NCBI GenBank assembly: GCA_013399305.1
Contig: VXAI01000088.1
Location: 1,948,151-2,012,150, forward strand
Source of the DNA: Rostratula benghalensis
Lineage: Eukaryota > Chordata > Aves > Charadriiformes > Rostratulidae
Length of the DNA stretch: 64,000 nucleotides
Direction of reading: 5' to 3'
Positions 12,993-26,147 of the stretch are shown one piece after another (position 1 is the first letter of the stretch; the number at the start of each line of letters is the position of its first letter). A model generated the notes under the pieces. The model was not told where the DNA came from. It made no database searches and saw only the letters and a list, made by a program, of their open reading frames with translations. A program made the position numbers and the translations under genes.

Positions 12993-14355
12993 CTGCAAGG
13001 CATAATTAAGTACTTTTATAGCATTTAAACAGTTACATGGCTTCTGAAAATGGCCTTTTATCTAAGTTATTCAAATACGGTTCTAGAGGATGCAAACATC
13101 TGGCTTTGATTTCGGCTATGGGAACTCTGAAGTTCTTAGCTTTCTCCAGATTTCAATTCTGCAAAGAGTAACTATTGTACAAACAAATCACTGCAATGGC
13201 TCCATAATTTAATTTACCATTAATACAATAAGGGGTGACAACTGACATTCTGGAAGTAATTGCATCTGCAGTGAAGTCAAAAAACCCATAAAGTTATAGC
13301 TGAAATAATGAACAATCACAATAATTTATGATGAAATATGATTAGTATGATGAATCATAGTAATTTATGATTAAATTCGTAACTCTTCAGGATTGTCACG
13401 AAAGCTTGATGTGTGAGATGAAAGCACAACATTAAATATATTTTAGCCATTTACACTATGAGCTCCTAACCTGTTAATTCTGCGTAACACACCTGATCAT
13501 GGTTTGTGAATACAGGTATAGAACTATTTAACTAATTTTGCGTATTAGCTTCTATCTTGTTTAGGGTTTGGAGGGGTGGTTTGGGTTCAGTTAGGTTTTT
13601 TGGGGTTTTTTTGAGACATGAGCAAGGAAGCTAATAATCTAACCTGTGTTATCCATTCCATGTGAACAGTTCTCACTTAAAATCCATGATAACTGCAGTA
13701 TGGAGGCTACTAATGCTAGTATGCCAGCTCTTTTAATGTTAGCCCACTACCATACAACCTAAAAGACAGGCTGGAATAGAAAGATCATCTACTTTTCTTC
13801 TCAGTTCACTTACCCAATATAGACTTAGACAAGGATAGTATCGTACAATTATATTGTATTTTCCTACACGTTAAAATCCTCCCATTCACAACATTTGCAT
13901 GTGTGATATAAATTTAACACCAGCTCTTTGATGGGTCCGTCTTAAACGTCCCTTTAAGCCAAACCTCTTATGGTTGTCTTTTACAGATCAACTGGAATGA
14001 GGATGAAAAAAGCCCTGGTTACGGACCTTCACCAAGCAGATAATACCCAAATTTTATTTGTTCTAGTGTTCTTATTAAATACCTCCATAAAAGCAATGAA
14101 TGAGTTGAGCCTCTCGTCTGGTAGTTTGTCTTATGAAATTATGTCGATAGCTTATACGTGAGTCTTGAGAACAAAAATGATCATAAATTGAATCAACAAC
14201 CTAAAGAAAACCAAAGGTATGTCAAAATAACTCTACTTTTCAAAATGACAATAGCATCTCACAGCTGAAGCTTGATTCATGATTTGAATGAATTTATGGT
14301 TTTGCAAAAACTTTATGGTAAAGAATAACTTTCTATTTTAATTTCAGTTTCTTAC

Positions 14356-14407
14356 CAGAAGCACTGGAAATATACAATGTACTATGTTTGGACTGTATTT
14401 TTTTGTT
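14356..14407 (-). other. Candidate 52-base exon (minus strand)
   Basis: Acceptor with a pyrimidine stretch (CTTCTTTGTATGTTTAATTAG) and donor TTCTG|GTAAGAAAC. Two frames are open. One (NKKIQSKHSTLYISSAS, phase 0 to 1) fits the next segment at 12948-12992; the other (TKKYSPNIVHCIFPVLL, phase 2 to 0) fits the preceding segment at 16055-16153. That both read through shows how little such a short segment proves. Confidence 0.15.
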
Positions 14408-15029
14408 CTAATTAAACATACAAAGAAGGAGCAGTATGACAGTAGTGATGCTCCACAGGGGCAGGAAAAGCCCCAACCCAAATATTTAACGGTATTAATT
14501 TTTTGCAGAGGAAAAAACTTCTGAAATTTACTTATTGTATTTGCTAAGACCCAAGGAGTCAAACAAACAAACAACTTCCCAAACACTATAATTTATCTAA
14601 CAGCTCGTCCATCCCTATTAAGTAACAGCTCTAGGGAATGGTATGCAAAATAAATCATAGTAACAAGCAAGCAGTAAACATTCACAACAGGGAGACCTTC
14701 CTGGGTGCCTGCTTCTTAATAATTACTTTACAACAAACCAGCAATTAATTTTTCTACAGTAACAATTTTTAAAATTTAGAGGCCACACAAAACAATGCAA
14801 ATACACTACTGAAACTGCATTAAGGAGGAAAGTGTCATCTATCTGCAGAAAACAATGCTTTCTCTCTTCACATGAAAACAACCCTAAGCAAATACTGCAG
14901 GCAGTGCTCAGGAAAAACTGGGCTGGCAATTTAAAAAAAAAAAAAAAAAGAAAAGGAATGATTGAACTAAAATTAAATAATTGACAGTTATTTGTCTTGT
15001 AATAAATACATTACAGGCTGCTCTTTCTA

Positions 15030-15406
15030 GAATCATAGAATGGTTAGAGTTGGAAGGGACCTTAAAGATCATTGAGTACCAACCCCCTGCCCTGAGCAGG
15101 GACACCTCTCACTAGATCAGGTTGCTCAAAGCGCCATCCAGCCTGGCCTTGAACCCCTTCAGGGATGGGACATCCACAGTTCTCTGGGCAACCTGGGCCA
15201 GGGTCTCACCTCTCTCACAGTAAGGAGTGCCTTTCTGGTATCTAATCTCAATCTCCCCTCTTCCAATTTAAAGCAATTACCACTTGTCCTGTCACTTCCT
15301 GACAAAGAGCCCCTCTCCAGCTCTCCTGTAGTTCCCTTCAGATATTGTAGGGCTGCTATAAGGTCTCCCCCGAGCCTTCTCTTCTCCAGGCTGAACAACC
15401 CCAGCT
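15030..15406 (-). mobile_element. CR1 LINE, 5'-truncated
   Basis: Starts GAATCATAGAATGGTTAGAG followed by TTGGAAGGGACCTTAAAGAT, the antisense CR1 3' end, and ends at CAGGCTGAACAACCCCAGCT. The minus-strand frame 15398-15159 gives the ORF2 C-terminal pattern ([20 protein letters not shown]). About 375 bases remain. Confidence 0.93.
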
Positions 15407-16054
15407 AACTTGCAAGCTTTAGTTTGCAGACAGCAGCTTTGACAAATCCCTCATTTCACCCAAGCAGACACACTGATAGGTTACTTGGGTTAGCACTTCT
15501 CAGTTTGAATGAAAGATTTCAAAAGTGACCAAGTCAAAATATGGTGGAAAAACTGCAAGAATGTTTAAGTTGATGATATCCCGACTTTTAAGTGTCATAT
15601 TGATGGTCCTTAAAGGGCTAGTTACACTCTAAAGCTACAAAGGACATCTTGGCATTGATTACATGCTGTTATCAGTTATCCAGCAAATGCTACAGAGTTT
15701 CTGAGAAAATAATAACAAANTATAATTTGGAAATGTGTTTTCTTCCTCCTCTCTGTTTCTTCACTTGCAAAGACCCCTTTCTATCTACTTGTCATGGAAG
15801 ATTATGGTTGAGGAAGTGGTCGATGTCAGGTACTAAATCACATCAGGCAGACTGACTTTCTATAAAACAAAATTTGACTTTCAGAAAAAAAAATAAAGGA
15901 AAAAGAAAAAAGATCTGACTTTAGAGAAAACAGAAGAATCTTTCATTCAGTCACCATGTTTCACATGTTACATTGCACATTTAATACACAGACTTCTACC
16001 CAATTACACTGTTTCTCATTTGATAAGACATGTATAGATTTTAACAAAACTTAC

Positions 16055-16153
16055 AGGAAAGGTACACGGCTGTCCAGCCATCCAGCTGACTCAGCCAACA
16101 TTAACAGCATGCCAAACAGCGGGAGGAAAATAATTTCACATGACCTGTGTTTT
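16055..16153 (-). other. Candidate 99-base exon with a hydrophobic segment (minus strand)
   Basis: A strong acceptor (AAATTTTTTTTTGCTCCAG) and a usable donor (TTTCCT|GTAAGTTTT) enclose a single open frame; the other two contain stops. It would encode about 33 residues around EIIFLPLFGMLLMLAESAGW, long enough for one membrane helix, followed by LDSRVPF. It enters and leaves in phase 2. Length is near the lower end for vertebrate exons. I do not recognise the protein. The T-run in the acceptor is also plain simple sequence, which weakens the case. Confidence 0.22.
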
Positions 16154-17000
16154 CTGGAGCAAAAAAAAATTTCTCATTTCTGAAGGGAAAAACCAAAATA
16201 TATTTCCCAACATACATGCTATTTATGCAAACATCATCAACCAGTAGGAAAGCAGAAAAAGGACACAAAGGCAGCACAAATCACCTTTCTGTCCTCTAGC
16301 AAGGGAAAACCCATGTCCATGTGATCACACACACATGTACAGAAACAGATGAAAGGGGCAACACCACAAGCCCCAAGGAGTTAATCTGACATGTTTTCCC
16401 TGGGTGCTCATGTGCAAGCCAGAAATTGCTCCCATGAAAACAACGTCTTCACAAAAAAACCTGTTGGAACAGGTCACAGAAGGATTATTGTTATTAGGAA
16501 GTTGTCATACAACAACTCGGTATTAATTTGAGCCTCAATCCTACAATCTGTCTCCTCAAATGCATATTATAAGTCTCATTAAAGTTAATGAGGGTTTGAC
16601 AGGGTTTCAAACTTAGAGGCTGGATTTTAGGATTGTGCACTAGACATTTAAATTGTATTGGTTTTATCCATTCTAATTCTTATCAACTTGCTTTGACATT
16701 TGCAGCTTCCCCTTCACAACGCCATTTCCCTACAGTGAATTTCAAGGACAAGCACCTTTAATTATGAAGTTAGCTTACTCATAAATATAAGCACTGTATA
16801 TTTTATGCTATGGTACAGCATTTATTTTGAAATGTCTTCTGTAAATACTGTTTCTTGGGCTCTTTTTGCAGAGGGAAAACTCACAGACTGCCTGGAATGA
16901 ACATTGAGCATGCAAGTACACTGGAGAAAATAGCATTTCAAAAAAACCTTACCATATCAATATGTAATTACTATTAATTTACTATTAAGGTGTTTTCTTT

Positions 17001-17040
17001 TAAAACAAACAATCAAACAAAACAAACCAACAAATGAAAA
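17001..17040. repeat. A/C-rich low-complexity tract
   Basis: Irregular AAAC/AATC/AACC units, similar in type to the tracts at 12728, 21807, 39889 and elsewhere. Confidence 0.8.
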
Positions 17041-17066
17041 GCAAAACCACCCCAGCGATACAGAAA

Positions 17067-17110
17067 AGAGATATATTGACATATCAACATGAATTTATCA
17101 ATATATCTCT
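17067..17110. repeat. Perfect 13-bp inverted repeat (hairpin)
   Basis: Arms AGAGATATATTGA (17067-17079) and TCAATATATCTCT (17098-17110) are exact reverse complements with an 18-base spacer. The sequence could form a hairpin. The stem is AT-rich and too short to claim a microRNA precursor. Confidence 0.9.
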
Positions 17111-19353
17111 GCATAGCACAATATTGAGGCGTGGCATCAACAAGCTCGGAGCCTTTCCTAAAACAAAGACATTCTGGTTACAAATGCACAGCAGAATACA
17201 CACAGCAGCATCTGTGTGACAGTGCTACTCCTTCAGGAAATGGAGAAATTTGCCTCAGCCAGGATATCAGAACTGTGCATGCTGTAGCAATGTGGGAGAA
17301 TCCACAGATGTCACTCATTGATTTTTATTGTTTTTGCACAAGCATGCACCATTTAAAAATATGCATGAGATAATTAAATAGGTTTTCTAATTAGAACTGT
17401 CACATCATGGGGCAGATTTAAGCCATTTAAATAAAATAAAACTCAGAAAATAGTTGTTGAGAATCTATTGTCCTCAAATTCAGCGGAGAGGGGAGAACCA
17501 CATTTAACCTTGTTAATCTGAAAACTTACACACTTCTTTCAAGATCACATTAAATGTATTTGCAAAAAAGGAAAGCTTGATCCGAAGTTCTATGTGCTAT
17601 CACACATAACAGCTGAAAGGCCATTTTTAAAGAAGAATAAATATACACCTGAATGCTCAGGTTCTTGATTTCTTGATGGACTTGCCTCCTCTTTAGATGT
17701 TCATGAGGTAATTTCAATAGCATGACCACAGAAGTGGTTACTCATTCAGCAGACTTTAAAAATGTGTAACTTTTTTTGTGAGCAATTTTCTCTGTCTTTT
17801 AATATGCAAAAGAGTGTCCCCTAAGATCTAGAATCTCTCACTCCTTCAAATTATCCCAACTCATCAACCAGCCTGATACATTACATTCATTTAACAGTTA
17901 CTTTCTGGTGGAACTAAGAACCATTATCACATAAGCGCAATTAGGAAGAGCTCCACCTGCAACAGTGACTCAGTGAGCTACATGATTTTCCCATAAAGCA
18001 GCCCCGTGTTCAGGCAGAGTCTCTTCATCATGATACGAAGGAGCCATCCAACACATCCAGTCTCAGAAGTCTGTGCCATAATGTTTACAGCTAATCACAT
18101 GGTTATTTTCTGCACGCAATCAAGTTTTGGAAATAGGATGAGGATTTTGCTGAACAGGTCATTGGTCTCAAGCTCTCTCTTGGACTGGGTGTTTTATGTG
18201 AATATTCAGTGTGGGTCATTATAAGCAAAACACTTTCAGAATAAAATAGTGTAAAGAACAACTAAATATATATTGTCTTTCTTTACACTGTTGTCCTTGT
18301 TATCTGGCTGCAGATAAACCAGCTCAGTACAGACAGGCAGGAACCAGCTATGATAAAAAAGAGGAATATGGCAGTTCATCAAGTCTTATTTGGGATGTGT
18401 TGTTTATGGATTTAGTATCTGCAGCCAAGAGCTGGAGCAAGAGCTTGCCTCCAGAACTGAGAGCAAGTCCAACAAGTTGCATGAAATCCACAGGCAGAAC
18501 GAAATTGCTGCACGTGTTGCTGAGTACAGCCCTCCCTCCTCCAGCACCTGGCGGTGACGGCCTCTCTCTTAAAAACATCTGACACTGCTGACAAGCATAA
18601 TTCACCCTGAGCACAGAGGGGACGTGAAGTTTTGTGAGTTTTTAAGAATTATTTCTCTATGAAGATAAAATGCTGAATTGCATCAAATTCTGGCATCATT
18701 ACATACACAATGAAAGACTATATGAATGGTGTGTTGATTCTTTGCCTGATTTTTTTCTGTAGTTATAGAACTAACATTTATTGAAATAGCCATCCCCAGA
18801 TTTATTCATGTAACTCATTTTGGGCAGTTGCCTACATGCACACAAACACTGCAGATGCGAAATTATGTCCCAGGTGCCTAACAAATATTGAAGATATAAA
18901 TTGTACAAGTTGTTTTGTACTAGAAATTAATTGCCATATTTTAGAGTGTTAAATATGCTTTCTATTTTCTAAGAAAGAAGAAAGAAGTAAAAGGTTAAAT
19001 AACTTGAGATCTAAATATTAAATTTCAGGTTTATATTGACAACCTAACAACACAATGAAGAGACATCTATTTTCAGAGAAATACATTGAACTCTCAGATG
19101 TTAGCTTGCTCTTTAATGGAAAATGAAGCATTTCTTGTTATTTTGTGGTTTTTAATTGGAACAAAACCTATGAATAAACCAAGTCTGACAAACTTTCCTG
19201 TTTTGGTAAGGGACTAGATTCCACTGAAAACACAGCAGAAGAACAGTGAGAAAAAAGCAAAGAGGCCACAGTCAATTACAACTCTCCCCGTCATAAAATC
19301 TTGGACAACTTTGTAAGATTTCTATATCAGTACAGACAGGCAGGACAATCTAC

Positions 19354-19578
19354 AATCATAGAATCATAGAATCATTCAGGTTGGCAAAGACCCTTGGGAT
19401 CATTGACTCCAACCATCACCCCTACTCTACAAATTCCTCCCCTACACCAAATCTCCCAACACCACAATTAAATGACTTTTAAATACATTCAGGGATGGGG
19501 ACTCAACCACCTCCCTGGGCATCTGATTCCAGGGTCTGACCACTCCTTCTGTGAAAATTTATTTCCTAATATTCACCT
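19354..19578 (-). mobile_element. CR1 LINE, short 3' fragment
   Basis: Antisense CR1 3' UTR: AATCATAGAATCATAGAATC, then ATTCAGGTTGGCAAAGACCC. The text up to CTCCCAACACCACA closely parallels the copy at 36201, so both appear to be the same CR1 subfamily. Only about 225 bases remain. Confidence 0.92.
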
Positions 19579-22500
19579 TTTGTTTGTGAGTGGCAAACAA
19601 AGGAAACATTTAGTCTTAACAAGAAACTAAACTGCTTTCTTATGACTTTAATGTGAAAAAGCAAATTTTAAAATTATTCAACAAGGCATTACAATAAATG
19701 GTTGTGTACAAATTATTTTTAAAATCTATCTACCAGTAATGTCTAGATGACATACAAATCTTTGAGTAAGTAGAGTACATACTTGGAACCAGTGCCTGTC
19801 CATACCTAAGTATGGTAAACATATGAAAACAGACTCCTATATTTTTAGTTTTCCACAATTTCTAACTCACTACTCCCTAGGCGCATTCCAGATGTGCATA
19901 AATCAGCTTAATTAGCAGATATTCAGCTGGATCTTATTGTGTGTCAACTTTTCAGCTTTAAAAACAGACAATTATTCTTAAAATGTACACACACTACCAT
20001 TTTACCTAGGTGGAAAAAATTGCACATTCCCTCCTCTGTGTGTGAATGTAATTCCCGCTAAACACTGTATAGATTTTATTTGGACTATGCTTTATTCAGG
20101 GATATATCAAGATTTAAATGGTGTTAACAACTCAGGTTCAAGAAGGACTGAGCCTTGGTATACTTTTCCTTCAGTTGCACAAAGGAAATAAGTCACTGTG
20201 CTTCCTGTGGCCAACTAACCTGCCCTGCCTGTTTCATGGCCAAAATCTGGGTGCATCAGTCATTGCCTGCCATCCTTTCACTTGCAAGGGCAAGTGTGAA
20301 CAGGGAAAAGATTGGACAAGTCTGGAGGACACTGGAGAGGTCTTCAAATGAAATTCTCCCAATTCCTTCTTATACACCTCTTACAGAAGATCTGTGAGGT
20401 CTCTAGTGATAAAAACTTTCTCTGGTCCATAAGAAAATACAGTCTAGCTGATGTGTAGTTTTTCATTATTGTTGTCATATTTCATCTTGAAAAGCTTCTA
20501 AAATTGATTGCTTCCTTTTAAGTCTCACATTGGTTTGCCTAGCCTTCAGGTTCACATATTTTTTTAAATAACTTCTACAAAAGAATGTGTGGGTGACTGC
20601 ACAACCAAACCTAGTCTTTTTTTACAAACAGAAACCCATATAAATGTACTCAAAAACAATTGTCCTGATGGAAACAAAAATCCTAGATTCAAAATAAATG
20701 CAGAAGATTGTAACGCTCTCCACAGATTCTCATTTGATAAAATTCTGACATGTCTGACATTTCTCAAGAGAACAGATTCAGAGATGTGTTCCTCCACATT
20801 TGCAACATTGCTTTGACTTTTCAGGGATATTTTTATCAGTCAAAATAGCTCTGCTATCTGAAAAACTCCCCCTCCCCAAGATCCACTTATTTGAAGATCA
20901 TATTGTGAGTGTAAGTTTCTACTTTCTAGTAACTGGGTGCAAGTGGATGACTCTCTGCACAAGAAATCCAAACCATGCATTTAAGAACAGCATTGAGACT
21001 GCAGTACTTGCTGGAGGAAGTATCTATTATAAAGCCAATAAATAAATGACACTTCTCTGCTGAGTTGTTATTTTTATCAGTAAAGTCAATACAATATTTT
21101 TCAATGTTTCTTCACTTTTCATAGCAGCCTTCAAATGATTGGTTAACACCAGAAGCAGCTTGATGTGATGCTTACTATTTGACTTTGCTCTTTCAGTCTG
21201 TCATTTGCAAAAAAACCACACAAACATGAAGATATAAGCAGATATAACCTCAAAATGCATGTAGCTAAAATTATTAAAGCACTGCTGACGTTAATTCAAA
21301 TTTAAATATGCCTTCAGTTCGACAGATGTGCAACATTCAAATACAGTCAAACCACGTATAATTGACACCTCAGCCAGCAGACGGGAAACAAAGATGCAAA
21401 GCTAATATAAATGCAGGCATATTTGCACATATAAGTGATTTTTACAAGCAATGACCTAAACCCAGTTTCTTTGCTACTGCTATTTCTTTAAAATTGCATT
21501 AATACCAGATTCACCTTCACTGATTTTCTCCTAATCATCTTGTTCCAGTACAGGTAAGGACATCTTTCAAAAACTACTTCTCCTGAAATGAAAGTAAGTC
21601 AATTTTATAGTATTTCTGTCTCCAGGAGAAGAAGCAGCCATCCAGGGAGCACTCCACATTCCCTTTGGGAGAAAAGATTTCAGAGAGGAATAGGGTTAGT
21701 CTACATCACTCCCACTGAGCAAGGGGCAGAAGTCCAACACTAGATGGTGAAAAACAGTCTTACTGTCTGTGGCCTATCATTTATATTAGCAATATCAGTC
21801 CTAGGGGAAAAAAAAACCAAACCAAAACAAAACCCAACAACTTCCAACGACAGGGAATCAGAATGGGGGGCAGGAAGGATGGGTAATCAATTAAAAGGCC
21901 GTAGTAATTGGGCAGTAGAAGGACAACCCAGAGTGCAAGAGCTGTAAATTGGCAATCAACCCTCTAAATACAGCCACCAAAAGTGTGCAGGTCAGCCTAA
22001 CTAGAATAAACAATTTGCAGATTTCAGGATTGTCAGCCAGCATTCGACCAGGTAGAATGCTTAATTATTTTTTTTATTTTCATTCTAAAAATCTTCCTTA
22101 GTTGGCAGATTAGTAAGAGGCTCAAACATTTTTTAAAAAATCCACACACAGCCAAGCTGTGCTATCTGCATTTTCTTTGAAACTTCAAACCTGCTGCCAA
22201 GCACCTTAAGATCAAGGTACTAAATGCATGCAGGCACGATGTTTTAGGTCTTCACACAATTTTGCAGGAATAAAATTATAAAAATGCTAGTGGTGTGGAT
22301 TAATTTCTGTCATCATGAAAATCTAGACAGAACAATAGCAACAGTTGCTTCTGTTTTTGTAGGAACCAAGTCTATTTTATGTAAAAATTGATTATATGCT
22401 TCAGTAGGTTTTAGTTTACTATCAATGCTGATCCTGTCTTCTCATGGATCTAGTTTCCACCTTGAGAGCCATGTTGGTAAAAGTTTCAAAAGTACTGCCC

Positions 22501-25500
22501 TGTACCAACAGCTGCTGACAGTGTACCAAGAGCTTTCCACCAGACTGAGGAAAGATGGAACTAGGCAATGCTGAATTCTACTAAAATCCTAAAGCTTTGG
22601 GATATGCTAGAAAGAACAGATACAATTAGTCAAGGTTTAGACAATTCTGGGATTAGGAGCTGATCTCGGTGGGTTTTAATCGTTCCTGGTAACACACCAG
22701 GAACATATAACCACTCATTGCAAGTTTCTTGTGTGTTGGCAACTGAACACAAAACAATGTTGAAGAAAACTCAAAGTTTCCAACCATAAAAAAGGGTTTT
22801 ATTCTTTACACTTAACCTTGTCTTAATACCCTTTGAACGCTTAGCATACTTTTTTATCACAGCGCTTTTCAACATATGCATTGTCTTGACTGTCTTCCAA
22901 AATAGGTCTGTCAAGACTCTTAAGCCTTGATTTTAGGATTTAGATAGCACTTCCAGAAACCTGGTCTCTGTCTTGTGGTGGGCAAAACTGCATACTCGCA
23001 GTGGTAGCCATCCATGGAGAACTCCCTACTTGTCATAAGCATTTTTCCTCTGATGATCTTACTATGATAGCTTAGTCACTGCTTGCTCTTCAAGAATATA
23101 AGCTTATTTTGAAACATCTGCTTTTATAAATGTATTATCTGAATAATTATATTCTAGAAATCTCTGCATTAAAGTCAGATCCTCAGTCCTGTACCATGAA
23201 AAATTCATTAAGGGTAGATGAAAAAGTCTCAAGCAAAAATTTCTCTGACGGCTTCTCAAATCAGTGGTTGTTGAGCCTTGCAGTTATAGTCTTAAGATGT
23301 AAAACAGAAACAGACTTCACTTCAAATTCCCCTTGTAACACTGTCTGTCCCCATTCCTACTTAAATGCCACATGTCTTTATCCTAAAAAATTCTGAAACT
23401 TCTACATGGTTGTCCACACTGAACCACCCCCAAACTTCCCATTTTGGAGAGTAAGACTAAGAAAATAAGTGTTCAAATCCACTCTTCTTGCTTCCATCCC
23501 CCAAAAGATTGCTTCCACCCTTCTTGCTATGCTTCTTCTTGGAGGAAGTACTAAGTAGGATGAGCAAAACTGTTATTTACACAGGAAAAAAAAAGGCACA
23601 GGGAGAAAGAAAATAAAGTATCAAATGGATGTGGTGCTTGCAAGTCAACCTGATTTTTCAAATAATCAACAAACTGTGGCCATTCTCATGTTCATTTGAT
23701 TCCTGTCTGAGAACCTCCTGTCAAGAGACAAAATGATGAGGGGAAAAAAATAGATCTCAGCAGTGCAGGGAAAAATGAATATTGAGTGTAGAGTAAGATC
23801 TCTCCATTCCCCTGACTGAATCCTTTAACATCTAATTCGAGAGGAACAGACACTAGTAAAATCCTTGGAGAGAGTGAAAATGCTTTCATAGCTTTTTCCT
23901 CAGATTACTTGCTCTGCCCTTGCCTGTTGGGTTTTTCAGAAAGAAGTACATTTGTAAAGGAACACTTGTCCTCCACCTTAGAGGTTATGACAAAATCTAT
24001 ATTGGAAAACTCAGCTCAAGCTACTAGATATTTACTGTTATTTTCTATTTCAACTAAGCAAATGACATTTTCCCGACATTTTGCACCCTTTCTTTTGTGA
24101 GGAAAATCTATGCTCAAGTTTTTCCTTGCAGAGAAAGGAAAACATTTTTTGGTGGTGGTGGTAGTGCCCAAATATACAAGAAATTATCTCAGTCCTGAGT
24201 CCTGGATCAAAGAATAAATTCCTCTTGGCTGGCATCTTTAGATCTCCATAAGTTTCCTTTTAAAAGTAGCATGTTCTCGGAAGAAAGCCCTTTTGGATTT
24301 TTCTTACTTCTTTTGTTATTTTTATGGAGGTCCCTATATGCCTTTGAACAGAATAAAACAGAGAGGTACATCTTATATCTGGATGGCTAGTAACTATGGC
24401 AGGACTCTGAATTGCCACCTAAGAAAACAATGGGATTTTGACTGGCACGCACTTACTCATGAAGGAGACAGATTATCCCATGATCACTTTATCTAAATAT
24501 CATCTTCTTCCTTTTTCACAGTGTGTCACCTTCCTGAAATTTTCACCACATTTACATTGTAAGAGATCACTTATCATATCCAGTGCTTCTTCAGCTCACA
24601 GTTTGTCCACACTTGCAAGTCCACCATCATTAAGTAGCACATGAGTTTAATTGTAATAGGTATTCCTAGATATCTCCATGCATGGGCACTTTCACCTATT
24701 TTAGATTAATTTATAAGAGCTATTGCTATAGAAGTTCATGTACAGAGGACTCATCAGCATGATGTGACATACAACAGCATTTTCCTATTCTCTCTACTCT
24801 CATGACTCTTAATGTGAAGATAAATATGTGTTCATCTTGAGTCTCTGAGAGAACCTTTTTTAAATGAATGAAGCAGAAGAAACAGATTTTTATGCAAATA
24901 CACAGAATATATTTTGTTTACTACTTCATTTTGTTGATTACATAGTAACATGAAATTTGACAACTTAAAAATAAAATACGCAGTAAAATTAGCCAGAAAA
25001 GGCTGGAAATAGCAGTCTCCAAGTAACTTTACAGGATATGTATTTTCACTGATATTTCTAGAAGCTTTGCTTGCTGGTACCCACAATAAAAGTAAATAAG
25101 AAATCCTTCCCTGTAAAGAATCTGAACCCATGATTCCAGTCTTGCAGCACCCCAATTACCAGTTTGGCTCTTCTCCTATCTGTCCCATTCTTCCCACCAC
25201 TGGATGGGAAAAATAATTTATTTTTTCTCTATTGACAAAAAGGGGTTTATTTCCTTCTTATACAGCTTGAATAGAAGAGATAAACATATATAGTTAGATG
25301 AAAGAAAGCATATTGCAAGAAAGAAATTCTTAGTCCTGAATTTAGGTACTGGAGCCACTTACTATGAGCAGAATTATCTGTATCAAATATGTGGATTTCC
25401 AAAATCTGCCTCTAAAGCCTCCTCACAGTCAAATGTGCACAAAGATGAATAGATTTTAATACCTTTAATACCTTTTTATACTTCCTGCTAATTCACCATC

Positions 25501-26147
25501 AAATAATCAAAATGTGTATTACCTGTTTTCGAGCAATGTTCTGGCACTAGTTAGACAATTAAGAGGATCACAGCCTCTACAAAGTCAAAACATTTAGCAA
25601 CTCACTCATCTGGGTAAATGGAAAGATAAATTTAAAATCTTTCTGTATTCATATGGATGAGGCAACAAAACCCACCTTCCACATACAGGATTTGGCTAGA
25701 GCTCTGCCAAACCCACCCAGTAAGGTGGGTTATTTGCAGCTGTTTGATATTTTGAACTGATTGAAAAGGTAGGAGTTTGCATACTCACCTGATATTTTTT
25801 GGGTCTATGTGCTGGAACACTCTGAATCTGGAAGCTGGTCAGTAAAACCTGAAAAAGTCTGGACTGTCAAGGCAGACAATTCTCACCTAAAGTGTGGGAT
25901 TCTTGACAGACATGTCTCAGGGGAACACAAGGAAACACAGTATAAAAGGAGGAAGCAGTTGCAGTAAAACCACTGGCTTTAAAAGCTGTGGATAACATTC
26001 TTCACCACACTAATCCAAAGGCTGATTCTAGCAGTCTGTGGAAACACTTTGGAAAACTATGGATTTCTGCCAAGTACTGATAATTAATATTTAAAAGGAA
26101 ACAGGTCTAGATTTTAAGAAGAACAAGTCACAAATATATGGAAGGAA
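19579..26147. other. Non-coding stretch, no gene recognised
   Basis: AT-rich DNA with an A/C-rich tract at 21807-21840 and a GGT run near 24151. POU octamer ATGCAAAT occurs at 24892-24899. The exon-like segment 25789-25848 is listed separately. Open frames at 20118-20397 and 21744-21947 have no recognisable domain. Confidence 0.55.
25789..25848 (-). other. Candidate 60-base exon (minus strand)
   Basis: The donor ATATCAG|GTGAGTATG is close to consensus and the acceptor GACTTTTTCAG has a good pyrimidine run. In phase 0 the whole segment is open and reads VLLTSFQIQSVPAHRPKKYQ. An internal acceptor (ACTGACCAG) would open a different frame, so the reading is ambiguous. No family recognised. A second splice-flanked segment about 200 bases downstream (near 25533-25587) fits only the alternative frame. 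Confidence 0.22.

Larger units (their letters stand above)
8513..15029. other. Non-coding stretch with simple sequence and two weak exon-like segments
   Basis: No known gene or interspersed repeat recognised over 6.5 kb. It contains a 19-base T tract (9087-9105), an A/C-rich tract (12728-12774), a G/T-rich tract (about 13560-13612) and an A tract (14933-14949). The exon-like segments at 12948-12992 and 14356-14407 are listed separately. A minus-strand open run near 11950-12080 (motif MAELEQEEQSVG) is broken by TAG and lacks a convincing acceptor. Confidence 0.55.
15407..19353. other. Non-coding stretch with one exon-like segment and a GC-richer block
   Basis: No interspersed repeat recognised. 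One ambiguous base lies at 15720. The exon-like segment 16055-16153 and the hairpin 17067-17110 are listed separately. The block 18390-18600 is clearly richer in G+C than its flanks and has overlapping open frames on both strands, but I recognise nothing in it. Confidence 0.5.

Noticed and set aside
24151..24171. GGT/TGG run as a coding repeat
   Set aside because: Only a handful of units with no extended frame around them; simple sequence.
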